DNA of 64,000 nucleotides, from the NCBI GenBank assembly GCA_000383355.1, contig KB911168.1, positions 1 to 64,000 on the forward strand, in the 5' to 3' direction. The position numbers and the translations under genes were made by a program. The notes beneath the pieces were generated by a model. That model was not told where the DNA came from, did not search any database, and saw only the letters and a list, made by a program, of their open reading frames with translations. The stretch is from Flavobacterium sp. SCGC AAA160-P02 (GTDB lineage Bacteria; Bacteroidota; Bacteroidia; Flavobacteriales; Flavobacteriaceae). Below, in pieces: positions 56,026 through 63,593 of the stretch (position 1 is the first letter of the stretch; each line of letters opens with the position of its first letter).

Positions 56026-57336
56026 CTACTTCTGTCTAAAGTAAATAGTAATAGGAACTCCAGAAAAGTTATAATGTTCTCTCAATTGATTCTCAACATA
56101 CCGTTTGTAAGGTTCTTTTACATACTGAGGGAGATTAGAAAAGAAAGCAAATTGAGGAGTCTGTGTAGGCAATTGCATGCAGTATTTTATTTTCACAAAC
56201 TTACCTTTGGTAGCAGGAGGAGAGTTCTGCTGAACAATTTCTAGCATGGTTTCGTTTAGCTTGCTTGTAGAAATTCTTCTTTTTCTATTTTCAAAAACTT
56301 CAACGGCTGTTTCAATAGCTTTTAAAAGACGTTGTTTTGTAAGTACTGAGGTAAAAATGATAGGAACATCTGTAAAAGGAGCAATTTGACGACGTATTTC
56401 TGCTTCAAAATCACGCATGGTATTGGTTTCTTTTTCAACTAAATCCCATTTGTTAATTAAAATGATAACACCTTTTCTGTTTTTATCAGCCAACCAAAAA
56501 ATATTTTGATCTTGGCTTTCAAAACCTCGTGTAGCATCTACCATTAAAATAACAACATCTGAATATTCTATGGTTCGAACAGCACGCATCACAGAGTAAA
56601 ATTCTAAATCTTCTTTTACTTTAGATTTCTTTCTAATTCCGGCAGTATCTACCAAATTAAAATCAAACCCAAAACGATTGTATTTTGTATCTATAGAATC
56701 TCTTGTAGTTCCTGCAATATCAGTAACAATATTTCTATCCTCACCAATTAAAGCATTTATAAAAGATGATTTCCCTGCATTTGGTCTTCCAACAACAGCA
56801 AAACGCGGCAATTCTTCTTTGTCTAAATCTATTGCTTCTGGCTCGGGCATTTCAGCAACAATGGCATCTAAAATATCACCAGTTCCACTTCCATTAATAG
56901 AAGAAATTGTGTGATAATCACCAAGACCAAGGTTGTAGAATTCAACAGCATCAGCATCTCTCATGGCATTATCTACCTTATTAACAGCGGTAAAAATAGG
57001 TTTTTTTACTTTTCTTAAAATTTTTGCTACTTCAGCATCCATAGGGGTAATTCCCTGTTCTACATCAACAACAAAAATAATAATGTCTGATTCTTCAATA
57101 GCTAATTGAACTTGTTTTCTAATCTCACCTTCAAATATATCATCTGAACCAATTACATACCCGCCAGTGTCTATTACAGAAAATTCTTTCCCGTTCCAGT
57201 CAGACTTCCCATAATGTCTATCACGAGTAACACCACTTACAGCATCAACAATAGCATCTCTACGTTGCACTAAACGATTAAAAAGTGTTGATTTTCCAAC
57301 ATTAGGCCTTCCTACTATGGCTACAATACTACTCAT
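56026..57336 (-). CDS. der: ribosome-assembly GTPase Der
   Basis: Double-domain GTPase needed for 50S maturation. First G domain: GRPNVGKST (G1, about residues 8-16), DTGG (G3), NKVD (G4). Second G domain: [17 protein letters not shown]. The KH-like C-terminal domain ends PITIYFRQK. The 436 residues are standard. It follows era on the same strand with a 68-base gap, so the two ribosome-biogenesis GTPases may share a transcript. Confidence 0.98.
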   Translation of the reverse strand: MSSIVAIVGRPNVGKSTLFNRLVQRRDAIVDAVSGVTRDRHYGKSDWNGKEFSVIDTGGYVIGSDDIFEGEIRKQVQLAIEESDIIIFVVDVEQGITPMDAEVAKILRKVKKPIFTAVNKVDNAMRDADAVEFYNLGLGDYHTISSINGSGTGDILDAIVAEMPEPEAIDLDKEELPRFAVVGRPNAGKSSFINALIGEDRNIVTDIAGTTRDSIDTKYNRFGFDFNLVDTAGIRKKSKVKEDLEFYSVMRAVRTIEYSDVVILMVDATRGFESQDQNIFWLADKNRKGVIILINKWDLVEKETNTMRDFEAEIRRQIAPFTDVPIIFTSVLTKQRLLKAIETAVEVFENRKRRISTSKLNETMLEIVQQNSPPATKGKFVKIKYCMQLPTQTPQFAFFSNLPQYVKEPYKRYVENQLREHYNFSGVPITIYFRQK

Positions 57337-57404
57337 GAAAGTAAATTTTTTGCAAAGATACTATTTTACAGTAGACTAGCTAAGAGATTGGAACTTGTTT
57401 GCAA

Positions 57405-58289
57405 TCATTTTTGGTTATAGCCAAAACGTTTTAATTCTTTGTCGTTGGAGCGCCAATTTTTATTTACTTTCACATACAGTTCTATAAATATTTTTTTTCC
57501 AAAGAAAAATTCTAAATCTTTTCTTGCTTCTGCTCCAACACGTTTAATGGCGGTTCCTTTATGACCAATGATAATTCCTTTTTGAGTTTCTCTTTCTACC
57601 ATAATTACAGACCTAATTCTAATAATTGTTTCTTCTTCTACAAAACTTTCTGTTTCTACTTCTACAGAATATGGAATCTCTTTTTTATAATGGGTAAGAA
57701 TTTTCTCTCGTATTTTTTCATTTACAAAAAACCTTTCTGGTTTGTCTGTTAATTGATCTTTTGGGTAAAAAGCGGGTCCTTCTGGTAATAGCTCAACTAT
57801 TTTATTGAAAACCGTATCTACATTAAATTTTTCGAGAGCAGAAATCACATAGGTAAATGAGTTTGGAACCTTCGTTTGCCAGTAGTTTACTTTTTCTTCT
57901 ACTTCTTCTTGTGTTGACTTATCTATTTTATTAATTAATAAAATAACCGGTATCTTACTATTAATAATTCTTCTGAAGAAGGCCTCGTTTTTAAGCTCTT
58001 TTTCTCCAATTTCAACCATATATATTAAAATATCTGCATCATCAAAAGCAGACTTTACAAAATCCATCATAGATTCTTGCAACTGATATGCTGGCTGTAA
58101 AATACCAGGGGTATCTGAAAAGATGATTTGATGCTCGTCTCCATTTACAATTCCAAGAATACGATGCCTGGTTGTTTGCGCTTTTGCTGTAATAATTGAT
58201 AGTTTTTCACCTACCAATGCATTCATTAAAGTTGATTTTCCAACATTTGGATTGCCAATAATATTTACAAAACCTGCTTTGTGTGTCAT
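57405..58289 (-). CDS. era: GTPase Era
   Basis: GTPase that binds the 3' end of 16S rRNA during 30S assembly. [21 protein letters not shown] (G1), TTRHRILGI (G2), DTPGI (G3) and NKID (G4) are intact. The C-terminal KH domain is seen in ERETQKGIIIGHKGTAIKRVG and the tail KVNKNWRSNDKELKRFGY. The 294 residues are typical. It is divergent from the initiator tRNA gene. Confidence 0.98.
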   Translation of the reverse strand: MTHKAGFVNIIGNPNVGKSTLMNALVGEKLSIITAKAQTTRHRILGIVNGDEHQIIFSDTPGILQPAYQLQESMMDFVKSAFDDADILIYMVEIGEKELKNEAFFRRIINSKIPVILLINKIDKSTQEEVEEKVNYWQTKVPNSFTYVISALEKFNVDTVFNKIVELLPEGPAFYPKDQLTDKPERFFVNEKIREKILTHYKKEIPYSVEVETESFVEEETIIRIRSVIMVERETQKGIIIGHKGTAIKRVGAEARKDLEFFFGKKIFIELYVKVNKNWRSNDKELKRFGYNQK

Positions 58290-58386
58290 AGCGCAAAGAT
58301 AAAATGTTTTTTAAAGATTGCTTTACAATTCATAGAAACTTGTTAGCCAAGAAACTACCTTTTTTAGAATAAAATTACAAGGTTTG

Positions 58387-58419
58387 TTTGGTGGTTGATC
58401 TTTTTTTGCAGTATCTTTG
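58387..58419 (+). promoter_or_regulatory. promoter of the initiator tRNA gene
   Basis: TTTG (58387-58390), 21-base spacer, TATCTTTG (58412-58419), an exact -7 match. The tRNA begins 11 bases later. This is the best-formed promoter in the window. Confidence 0.75.
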
Positions 58420-58429
58420 GGGTCTAAAT

Positions 58430-58502
58430 CGCGGGATAGAGCAGTAGGCAGCTCGTCGGGCTCATAACCCGAAGGTCGTTGGTTCGAGTCCAACTCCCGC
58501 TA
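58430..58502 (+). tRNA. initiator tRNA-fMet (anticodon CAT)
   Basis: A full cloverleaf can be drawn. Acceptor CGCGGGA pairs with TCCCGCT apart from position 1 (C opposite T), the unpaired 1-72 end typical of initiators. D arm GAGC/GCTC, anticodon stem TCGGG/CCCGA around CTCATAA with the three G-C pairs of initiator tRNA, T arm GTTGG-TTCGAGT-CCAAC. The discriminator is A58502 and CCA is not encoded. It has its own promoter, and its 3' end is the anchor of the repeat array that follows. Confidence 0.96.
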
Positions 58503-58503
58503 C
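58489..58503 (+). repeat. att-like 15-mer, copy in the tRNA
   Basis: TCCAACTCCCGCTAC covers the end of the T arm, the 3' acceptor strand and the first base after the tRNA. Exact copy at 58662-58676; one-mismatch copy TCCAACTCCCGATAC at 63579-63593. Confidence 0.9.
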
Positions 58504-58510
58504 AAAGAAA

Positions 58511-58535
58511 CTCCTTGAGAAATCAAGGAGTTTTT
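58511..58535 (+). terminator. tRNA-fMet terminator
   Basis: CTCCTTGA (58511-58518), GAAA tetraloop, TCAAGGAG (58523-58530), then T5. It begins 9 bases after the tRNA, inside element C1. Confidence 0.9.
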
Positions 58536-58661
58536 ATTTTGGGGTCAAGTGATGCTTGCATCGTCTTGAGAACAAAATAAAAAATCAGATTGCGTAGCAA
58601 TCGGAGTTTCTTTGGACTGCTTTCCTCTTTGGCCCATTTCGGAACAACGTGGAGAAATGAA

Positions 58662-58676
58662 TCCAACTCCCGCTAC
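58662..58676 (+). repeat. att-like 15-mer, second copy
   Basis: Exact copy of the tRNA 3'-end 15-mer at 58489-58503, at the right border of element C1 and directly followed by element A1. Confidence 0.9.
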
Positions 58677-58721
58677 TAAAACAATAAAACGGTTATACTA
58701 TTATATAGTGTAGCCGTTTTT
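58677..58721 (+). terminator. element A, copy 1 (terminator-like)
   Basis: Starts TAAAACAATAAAACGG; AAAACGGTTATACTA pairs with TAGTGTAGCCGTTTT, allowing G-U pairs, then a T-run. Lies 13 bases upstream of the next gene start at 58735. Confidence 0.85.
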
Positions 58722-58734
58722 GTATTTTTACAGC

Positions 58735-59436
58735 ATGTTAAAAAATATTATTTACATCTTTTGCGTGCTTCTGTTTGCCTCGTGTACCAAATCGACTAAC
58801 ACTTCTTCTATAAAGGTTGTTGGTGAAATGAGAGATGTGATGTGGAAAGGAGATTTAAAAGGTAAGATTGCAACAGATTCATTAAATAACAAGGAAACCT
58901 ATGGATTAGGACCTATTGAGTTTTTGAAAGGAGAAATAGTAGTATTTGAAGGACAAACATTTGTATCGAAGGTTATTGACAGTGTTTCTCATCAGGTAAC
59001 TAAAATCCCCTCAGTCAGGGCTCCCTTTTTTGTATACAGCACAAATAGTGATTTAAAATTTGTTGAACTTACTCTTGATAATTACTCGCTAAAAGAAATA
59101 GAAGAACAGATTGATTCAGTTTATAAAAATTATGACCAACCTTTGTTGATACGTATTGATGGGGTTTTTAATAAAATGAAACTTCATAGTGTTAATTTAC
59201 CTGAGGGTGAGCAAGTGTCATCGCCAGATGAAGCGCACCAAGGATTAACACAATATGATTTCAAAAATATTAGTGGATCTTTGATCGGCTTCTTTTCTCG
59301 AAATCATAAGGCTGTTTTTACACATCACGATAGTTTTTTCCATGCGCATTTTATCTCCGACGATCGTCAAGTATTAGGGCATCTCGATGAACTTAAATTT
59401 AATGCTTCTAAAGTAACCCTGAAAGTTTCAAAGTAA
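58735..59436 (+). CDS. acetolactate decarboxylase-like lipoprotein
   Basis: ATG 58735 gives MLKNIIYIFCVLLFASC, a lipoprotein signal with Cys17; the TTG at 58720 lies in the terminator and is rejected. The mature part fits the acetolactate decarboxylase fold: YGLGPIEFLKGEIVVFEGQ near the N-terminus and the zinc-ligand cluster HAHFISDDRQVLGH (His203, His205, His216). This spacing matches His194, His196 and His207 of the Bacillus enzyme. The classical enzyme is cytosolic and forms acetoin, whereas this one is predicted to be exported, and no acetolactate synthase gene is near. Cargo of the first array unit. Confidence 0.8.
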   Translation: MLKNIIYIFCVLLFASCTKSTNTSSIKVVGEMRDVMWKGDLKGKIATDSLNNKETYGLGPIEFLKGEIVVFEGQTFVSKVIDSVSHQVTKIPSVRAPFFVYSTNSDLKFVELTLDNYSLKEIEEQIDSVYKNYDQPLLIRIDGVFNKMKLHSVNLPEGEQVSSPDEAHQGLTQYDFKNISGSLIGFFSRNHKAVFTHHDSFFHAHFISDDRQVLGHLDELKFNASKVTLKVSK

Positions 59437-59483
59437 TTTTCTCTTCTGTGAATAGGTAATCAAAATTCAAATACCTGAACCTT

Positions 59484-59568
59484 TCATAATAAGACTCATT
59501 ATATGATGAGTGTCTATTAAATCTTTTGGAGTAAAACTAATGTTCGATATTTCAATAGAGTTATCTAC
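59484..59568 (+). repeat. element B, copy 1 (85 bp)
   Basis: Begins TCATAATAAGACTCATTATA and ends GAGTTATCTAC. It shares most positions with 61298-61382 and 63336-63420, all exactly 85 bp, and ends at the CTAC junction. Confidence 0.88.
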
Positions 59569-59613
59569 TAAAACAATAAAACGGTTATACTATCATAGTG
59601 TAATCGTTTTTTT
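59569..59613 (+). terminator. element A, copy 2
   Basis: Starts TAAAACAATAAAACGG directly after CTAC; hairpin CGGTTATACTA with TAGTGTAATCG plus T-run. Confidence 0.85.
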
Positions 59614-59666
59614 ATTTTTTAATTTAGCCAAATCCAAAGAATAAAATTTTTTTAAAGGATTTAAAA

Positions 59667-60236
59667 ATGAAAATGAAGGAATTTTTAAATAACATAGTAC
59701 AACTTGAGGACAATGAGTGGAACATTGCACATAACCTATTAAAAGAACGTAGTTTTAAAAAAGGAGAATATTTAATTTCAGAAGGGAAAATTGAAAACTA
59801 TATTAATTTTATCGTTGAAGGTACATGTAGAGCTTTCTATATAAAAAACGGAATTGAATACAACTATGAAATTGGATTAGAGGACGATTGGGTTTCTTCT
59901 TACAAATCATTTACTGAAAACATACCTTCAGATGAATATATACAAGCTCTGACTAATATGAAAGTCTACAGTATTCATAGGCATAGTATACAAAATTTAT
60001 CTTCTATTAATCCAAAATTTGCTATCATTGAGCGTTATATTGTAAATAAGATTGTTATTGATAAAACTGAAAGGTTACGCTCTTTAATCACTGATACTCC
60101 TGATGAAAGATATTTAAAACTTCTTGAAAAAAAACAGTATCTCGTCCAAAATATACCTTTAAAAATCCTTGCTTCATACATTGGTATCACTCCGGAATCA
60201 TTAAGTAGATTGAGAAAAAGACTTTCCCAAAAATAA
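59667..60236 (+). CDS. Crp/Fnr family transcription regulator
   Basis: A 189-residue protein typical of Bacteroidetes Crp/Fnr regulators. The N-terminal cyclic-nucleotide-binding-like beta roll is seen in FKKGEYLISEGKIENYINFIVEGTCRAFYIKNG. The usual cAMP-binding PRL motif is not apparent, so the ligand is unknown; there is no cysteine set for an Fe-S cluster. The C-terminal HTH is LKILASYIGITPESLSRLRKRL. It is followed by a DUF2141 gene 66 bases downstream, and both lie in the second array unit. Confidence 0.9.
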   Translation: MKMKEFLNNIVQLEDNEWNIAHNLLKERSFKKGEYLISEGKIENYINFIVEGTCRAFYIKNGIEYNYEIGLEDDWVSSYKSFTENIPSDEYIQALTNMKVYSIHRHSIQNLSSINPKFAIIERYIVNKIVIDKTERLRSLITDTPDERYLKLLEKKQYLVQNIPLKILASYIGITPESLSRLRKRLSQK

Positions 60237-60302
60237 AATATTACCCTTCGTCAATTTTTAAATTGTTAATTCAATCTAAATTGCATTTAAAATATTTTAA
60301 AA

Positions 60303-60728
60303 ATGAGACTACCAATTCTTATATTATTTTATCTAATATTATCAACAAACATTATAAGTGCACAAACAGGGATCATCAGCGCAGCCACCTTGGACATTGA
60401 AGTCCAAGGCATCACAAAAGGAGGCATACTTAATTTAGAAATCTCCAGCTCCAAGGAAGCTTTCGAATCAGATGGAGATGACGCTGGAGTAGCAGCAAGG
60501 ATTCAAGAAAGAGTTAGCAGTGGATCATATCAACGCTCCTTCGACATTCCTCCAGGAACTTACGCGGTTAAAATACACATTGACGAAAATGAAAACGGGG
60601 TGCTCGATACAAATTTCTTAGGCATACCCAAGGAGCAATATGGAATCTCAAATAATGGTCTATTTTTAAATTTCAAAGCTGCATCATTTATTATCGATAC
60701 CTATAAAATAATTCAAATAGATTTGTGA
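60303..60728 (+). CDS. DUF2141 exported protein
   Basis: Signal peptide at about 1-20 (ending ISAQ). The remaining 120 residues match DUF2141, a small beta-sandwich found in exported proteins: LDIEVQGITKGGILNLEIS, RSFDIPPGTYAVKIHIDENENGVLDTN and FLGIPKEQYGISNN. The DENENGVLD loop looks like a calcium-binding site. Function is not established. In the same unit as the Crp/Fnr gene and probably co-transcribed. Confidence 0.88.
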   Translation: MRLPILILFYLILSTNIISAQTGIISAATLDIEVQGITKGGILNLEISSSKEAFESDGDDAGVAARIQERVSSGSYQRSFDIPPGTYAVKIHIDENENGVLDTNFLGIPKEQYGISNNGLFLNFKAASFIIDTYKIIQIDL

Positions 60729-60800
60729 TGTGGGCGGCATATACGCACATGGAACATAAAAAATAAAAAAAAGAATGAATATCTACAAAAGAATTAACGA

Positions 60801-61283
60801 ATGAAAAACTTCTATTACGAACAAGAAATAAATGTACCTGTTGACAGCATAGATATGTACAAATGGCTAAGAGAGTTGACGGATATTGAATATCAATCAT
60901 TTTCAAAAGGTCATCAAGCCATGGGACACTTAAACGAAGGCGAATTTGGTGGAATGATAAATGTAGAAATTGTAGGAGGGCTTTTATTAGTCCAACACTA
61001 CTCAATTAAAGATAAATCAAAAAGTCATGTAAATTCATATTCCGATCAATCAAGGGCTTATTTAATGGGGATAATACCAATAAAAGTTGAAGTAAGTTGG
61101 TCACTAAGTATAGTTGGCGTTTCTAACCAAAAGAGTAAGTTTGTTTGTGAAGTAGGTGTTTTAATTCCATCCAAAATATTAAGTTTTATATCAAGCCCAG
61201 TGCTTTCATATTCCCTAAAAAGACATCTAAAGGAAGAGGGTGCACTTTTTGCAAAGGATATTGAAAATAAATTTAAATTGTGA
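60801..61283 (+). CDS. SRPBCC-like hypothetical protein
   Basis: A 160-residue protein that starts MKNFYYEQEINVPVDS. The ordering (start strand EQEINVPV, central strands GMINVEIVGGLLLVQHYSI and KVEVSWSLSIVG, and long C-terminal helix SYSLKRHLKEEGALFAKDIENKF) suggests the SRPBCC helix-grip fold used for hydrophobic ligands. This is inference from pattern only. No signal peptide. It lies 72 bases after the DUF2141 gene and just before element B2. Confidence 0.6.
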   Translation: MKNFYYEQEINVPVDSIDMYKWLRELTDIEYQSFSKGHQAMGHLNEGEFGGMINVEIVGGLLLVQHYSIKDKSKSHVNSYSDQSRAYLMGIIPIKVEVSWSLSIVGVSNQKSKFVCEVGVLIPSKILSFISSPVLSYSLKRHLKEEGALFAKDIENKFKL

Positions 61284-61297
61284 CAAGGGTTATTCGT

Positions 61298-61382
61298 TCA
61301 TAATAAGAGTCATTATGTGATGAGTGTCGATTAAATCTTTTGGAGTAAAACTTATGTTCGATATTTCGATAGAGTTATCTAC
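61298..61382 (+). repeat. element B, copy 2 (85 bp)
   Basis: Begins TCATAATAAGAGTCATTATG and ends GAGTTATCTAC. Same length as copies 1 and 4. Confidence 0.88.
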
Positions 61383-61427
61383 TAAAACAATAAAACGGTT
61401 ATACTATTATAGTGTAGCCGTTTTTTT
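61383..61427 (+). terminator. element A, copy 3
   Basis: TAAAACAATAAAACGG directly after CTAC; hairpin CGGTTATACTA/TAGTGTAGCCG followed by T7. It may terminate the SRPBCC-like gene from the left and lies 23 bases past the stop of the convergent XRE gene. Confidence 0.85.
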
Positions 61428-61449
61428 ATTACTAACGAGGGCTATTCAT

Positions 61450-61662
61450 TTAAGGAAGTATGAACAAATCTTCAACAGAACAATTTAAAGTCTTTGAAAT
61501 TTTCAATGCTAATACGGTAGATGGGACATACACTCCATTTTCAATGGCATTAATACTCTTCCTTGAAACCTCCGCTCTTACAGATAATTCTTGTTGAGTT
61601 AAACCACAAGACTTCCTCAGTTGTTCTAAATTATTTAAAAGTTTTATATGGTTTTTGCCCAT
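61450..61662 (-). CDS. XRE family transcription regulator
   Basis: A 70-residue single helix-turn-helix protein: LEQLRKSCGLTQQELSVRAEVSRKSINAIENG (about 12-43), then VLALKISKTLNCSVEDLFIL. This is the compact YozG-like repressor form. It follows the membrane-protein gene by 2 bases on the same strand. Two GCAAACGTwACATT repeats overlap the promoter of that operon (62073-62126) and are the likely operator, so autoregulation is plausible. Confidence 0.88.
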   Translation of the reverse strand: MGKNHIKLLNNLEQLRKSCGLTQQELSVRAEVSRKSINAIENGVYVPSTVLALKISKTLNCSVEDLFILP

Positions 61663-61664
61663 AG

Positions 61665-62054
61665 TTATTCTTTTTCATATTTTTCAACGGCATCAGTTAA
61701 TTCTTTTCCAGTATTTGGATAGAGGTATCCTGCGATCATTGTTCCAATTCCAATTAATCCAACCAAAGCACCAACACCTTTTAGTATATTTCCAATTGCA
61801 TAATATCCAAGAAGGTATAGACCAATACCAACAAAAATTGTGATGACTCCGTTTCTACGATAATCTATTGGTTCCTTTTTTCTTTCATCAAAAATACTCA
61901 GCAATTCTTCTAATTTTGAAGAGTCATCTAAATGTTTTGAAATTTCTATTATAGTTTTATTTTTGTCTTTACCTTCTTTGTATTGCCAGTAAAATACGGA
62001 TACAGGTATTATTACTCCAATTAGCATTCCAAAAAGCGGTATAATATTTTCCAT
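61665..62054 (-). CDS. small membrane protein (DUF6249-like)
   Basis: ATG 62054 gives MENIIPLFGMLIGVIIPV, which places a TM helix at about 3-20; the longer frame to 62093 has no support and runs into the promoter. The protein has 129 residues. A polar stretch (KEGKDKNKTIIEISKHLDDSSKLEELLSIF region) follows the first helix, then two more helices at about 68-88 and 92-114. The layout resembles DUF6249 proteins; function is unknown. It is the first gene of a two-gene operon with the XRE regulator. Confidence 0.7.
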   Translation of the reverse strand: MENIIPLFGMLIGVIIPVSVFYWQYKEGKDKNKTIIEISKHLDDSSKLEELLSIFDERKKEPIDYRRNGVITIFVGIGLYLLGYYAIGNILKGVGALVGLIGIGTMIAGYLYPNTGKELTDAVEKYEKE

Positions 62055-62072
62055 AATTTTATATATTTTATT

Positions 62073-62126
62073 AATGTAACGCAAACGTAACATTAATTAT
62101 TGTGATACGCAAACGTTACATTTAAT
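62073..62126 (-). promoter_or_regulatory. promoter with overlapping operator repeats
   Basis: Two direct copies of GCAAACGTwACATT begin at 62081 and 62109, 28 bp apart. On the minus strand they supply TTTG (62113-62110) as -33 and TACGTTTG (62089-62082) as an exact -7, with a 20-base spacer. A repressor on these repeats would cover both promoter elements of the DUF6249-like/XRE operon. Confidence 0.7.
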
Positions 62127-62174
62127 AATTTGGTAAATTTTTAAGAATCAGTAATTCTATCTGATTTGCAGTAT

Positions 62175-62229
62175 CGTTAAAATCTCTTGGTGTAAAACTA
62201 ATGTTCGATATTTCAATAGAGAACTCTAC
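62175..62229 (+). repeat. element B, copy 3 (partial, about 55 bp)
   Basis: Only the right part of B matches (TAAAACTAATGTTCGATATT onward), ending GAACTCTAC. The left half of B is not recognisable here. Confidence 0.8.
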
Positions 62230-62274
62230 TATAACAATAAAACGGTTATACTTTTATAGAGTATAGCTGTTTTT
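62230..62274 (+). terminator. element A, copy 4
   Basis: TATAACAATAAAACGG directly after CTAC; hairpin CGGTTATACT/AGTATAGCTG then T5. The most diverged copy of A. Confidence 0.8.
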
Positions 62275-62337
62275 ATATTTATGCACAATAAAAAAAAGAA
62301 GTAGTCGTTTTAAAAAAAAAACACAAAATAGAATCTG

Positions 62338-63228
62338 ATGAAAAAATCAATTTTACTATTCACTTTCTTGCTAACGATTCTTAGTAGTTGTAGAAAAGAT
62401 GAAGTAAATGACAATTCAGAATCCTGTTATACAAATACAAGCGCTCAATCAATCGTTCACAATGGTGTCAATAGAGAATATGTTTTATACATACCTAATT
62501 CATATGATGGAACATCTTCTGTTCCACTAATGCTTAATTTTCATGGGTTTGGTGGTAGTGCAAGTGATTATATGCAAGAAGCAGATATGCGCTCATTGGC
62601 AGAAGTTGACACTTTTATTTTAGTCTATCCTCAAGGTAGTTGCTTAGATGGCTCTTCCCATTGGAACGCTTGTCCATTAGGAGGAGACAATAAAAGTGAT
62701 GCTGATGATTTTGGTTTTGTTGAAGCCATAATAAATGAGATTTCATCTCAGTACAATGTAGATATGGAGAGAATTTATGCTGCAGGTTACTCTAACGGTG
62801 GCATGATGGCATATGGACTTGCAAATTATAAAAGTAATTTAGTTGCTGCGGTAGCATCCGTTTCCGGAGTAATGCTAGAATGTACAGGATCTACCAGTCA
62901 TCCTATGCCGGTAGTACATCTTCATGGAACCTCTGATGGTGTTCTTCCATATAATGGGAGTAGTGATTGGAACTCTGCACAAAGCACGTTAGACTATTGG
63001 ATTAATTTTAACAATACTATTACAACCCCAACTGTAAGTATTGACAATAGCGGAGGAATGTCAATTGAACATTATGTCTATGACCAAGGAGATAGCTCAG
63101 TCTCTGTTGAGCATTATAAATTTATAGGAGGAGATCATGTTTGGTTTAGCGCCACTTACCAAGATCAGAATACATCTGAATTGGTTTGGAATTTTGTATC
63201 CAGATATGATATTAATGGATTGAGATAA
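62338..63228 (+). CDS. exported PHB-depolymerase/feruloyl-esterase-like hydrolase
   Basis: A lipoprotein signal (TILSSC, Cys18) starts this 296-residue alpha/beta hydrolase. The nucleophile is Ser152 in GYSNGG; the LMLNFHGFGGSASDY block forms the oxyanion hole, and FIGGDHVWF near the C-terminus supplies the catalytic His. An Asp in HGTSDGVLPYNG completes the triad. This is the LpqC/PHB-depolymerase-like esterase family, which releases feruloyl, acetyl or short polyester groups. Which substrate is used is unknown. Cargo of the fourth array unit. Confidence 0.9.
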   Translation: MKKSILLFTFLLTILSSCRKDEVNDNSESCYTNTSAQSIVHNGVNREYVLYIPNSYDGTSSVPLMLNFHGFGGSASDYMQEADMRSLAEVDTFILVYPQGSCLDGSSHWNACPLGGDNKSDADDFGFVEAIINEISSQYNVDMERIYAAGYSNGGMMAYGLANYKSNLVAAVASVSGVMLECTGSTSHPMPVVHLHGTSDGVLPYNGSSDWNSAQSTLDYWINFNNTITTPTVSIDNSGGMSIEHYVYDQGDSSVSVEHYKFIGGDHVWFSATYQDQNTSELVWNFVSRYDINGLR

Positions 63229-63302
63229 GGAATAAAAGCCACACTAATGGATGTAAATTCTTGTCTTTTGATATGGTCCTTGTTATTAAAATTGTTTCTA
63301 AA

Positions 63303-63323
63303 AAATCTCTTGGTGTAAAACTT
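63303..63323 (+). repeat. fragment of element B
   Basis: AATCTCTTGGTGTAAAACTT matches the middle of B3 and lies 13 bases before full copy B4. It suggests an earlier, partly deleted junction. The rest of 63229-63335 shows no gene. Confidence 0.6.
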
Positions 63324-63335
63324 AAGTTGAACTTT

Positions 63336-63420
63336 TCATAATAAGAGTCATTATATAATGAGTATCAATTAAGTCTCCTAGAGTTAAACTAATGTTCGAT
63401 ATTTCAGTAGAGAACTTTAC
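63336..63420 (+). repeat. element B, copy 4 (85 bp)
   Basis: Begins TCATAATAAGAGTCATTATA and ends GAGAACTTTAC. Here the junction is TTAC and is followed by C5 rather than A. Confidence 0.88.
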
Positions 63421-63593
63421 AAAGAAACTCCATCAGAAATCAAGGAGTTTTTATTTTGGGGTCAAGTGATGCTTGCATCATTTTGAGAACAAAATAAAAA
63501 ATCAGATGACAAAGCTATCTGAGTTTCTTTGGGCTGTTCTCCTTATTGGCCCATTACGGAACAACATGGAGAAATGAATCCAACTCCCGATAC
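63421..63593 (+). repeat. element C, copy 2 (173 bp)
   Basis: Same length and order as 58504-58676, with roughly 85-90% identity by eye. The outer stem is conserved: CAAAGAAACTC at 63420-63430 with GAGTTTCTTTG at 63521-63531. The inner hairpin CAGAT/ATCTG is kept with changed sequence, while the tRNA-terminator stem has decayed (CTCCATCA against TCAAGGAG). It ends with TCCAACTCCCGATAC, a one-mismatch copy of the tRNA 3' end. Confidence 0.85.

Larger units (their letters stand above)
58504..58676 (+). repeat. element C, copy 1 (173 bp)
   Basis: Lies between two exact 15-bp copies of the tRNA 3' end (58489-58503 and 58662-58676, the second included). Nested inverted repeats: CAAAGAAACTCC (58503-58514) with GGAGTTTCTTTG (58603-58614); CTCCTTGA/TCAAGGAG around GAAA; TTTATTTTG (58533-58541) with CAAAATAAA (58573-58581); TCAAG/CTTGA; GATGC/GCATC; AGATTGC/GCAATC. 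The second copy, 63421-63593, has the same length. Mobile unit or structured RNA are both possible. Confidence 0.85.

Noticed and set aside
60735..60757. Imperfect dyad ATGTGggCG..CGCACAT after the DUF2141 gene
   Set aside because: Arms are short and interrupted and no second copy is in the window, so neither a terminator nor a repeat can be claimed.
60691..61005. 104-codon minus-strand ORF
   Set aside because: Antisense to the SRPBCC-like gene and the end of the DUF2141 gene; no family pattern, start signal or coding-like composition.
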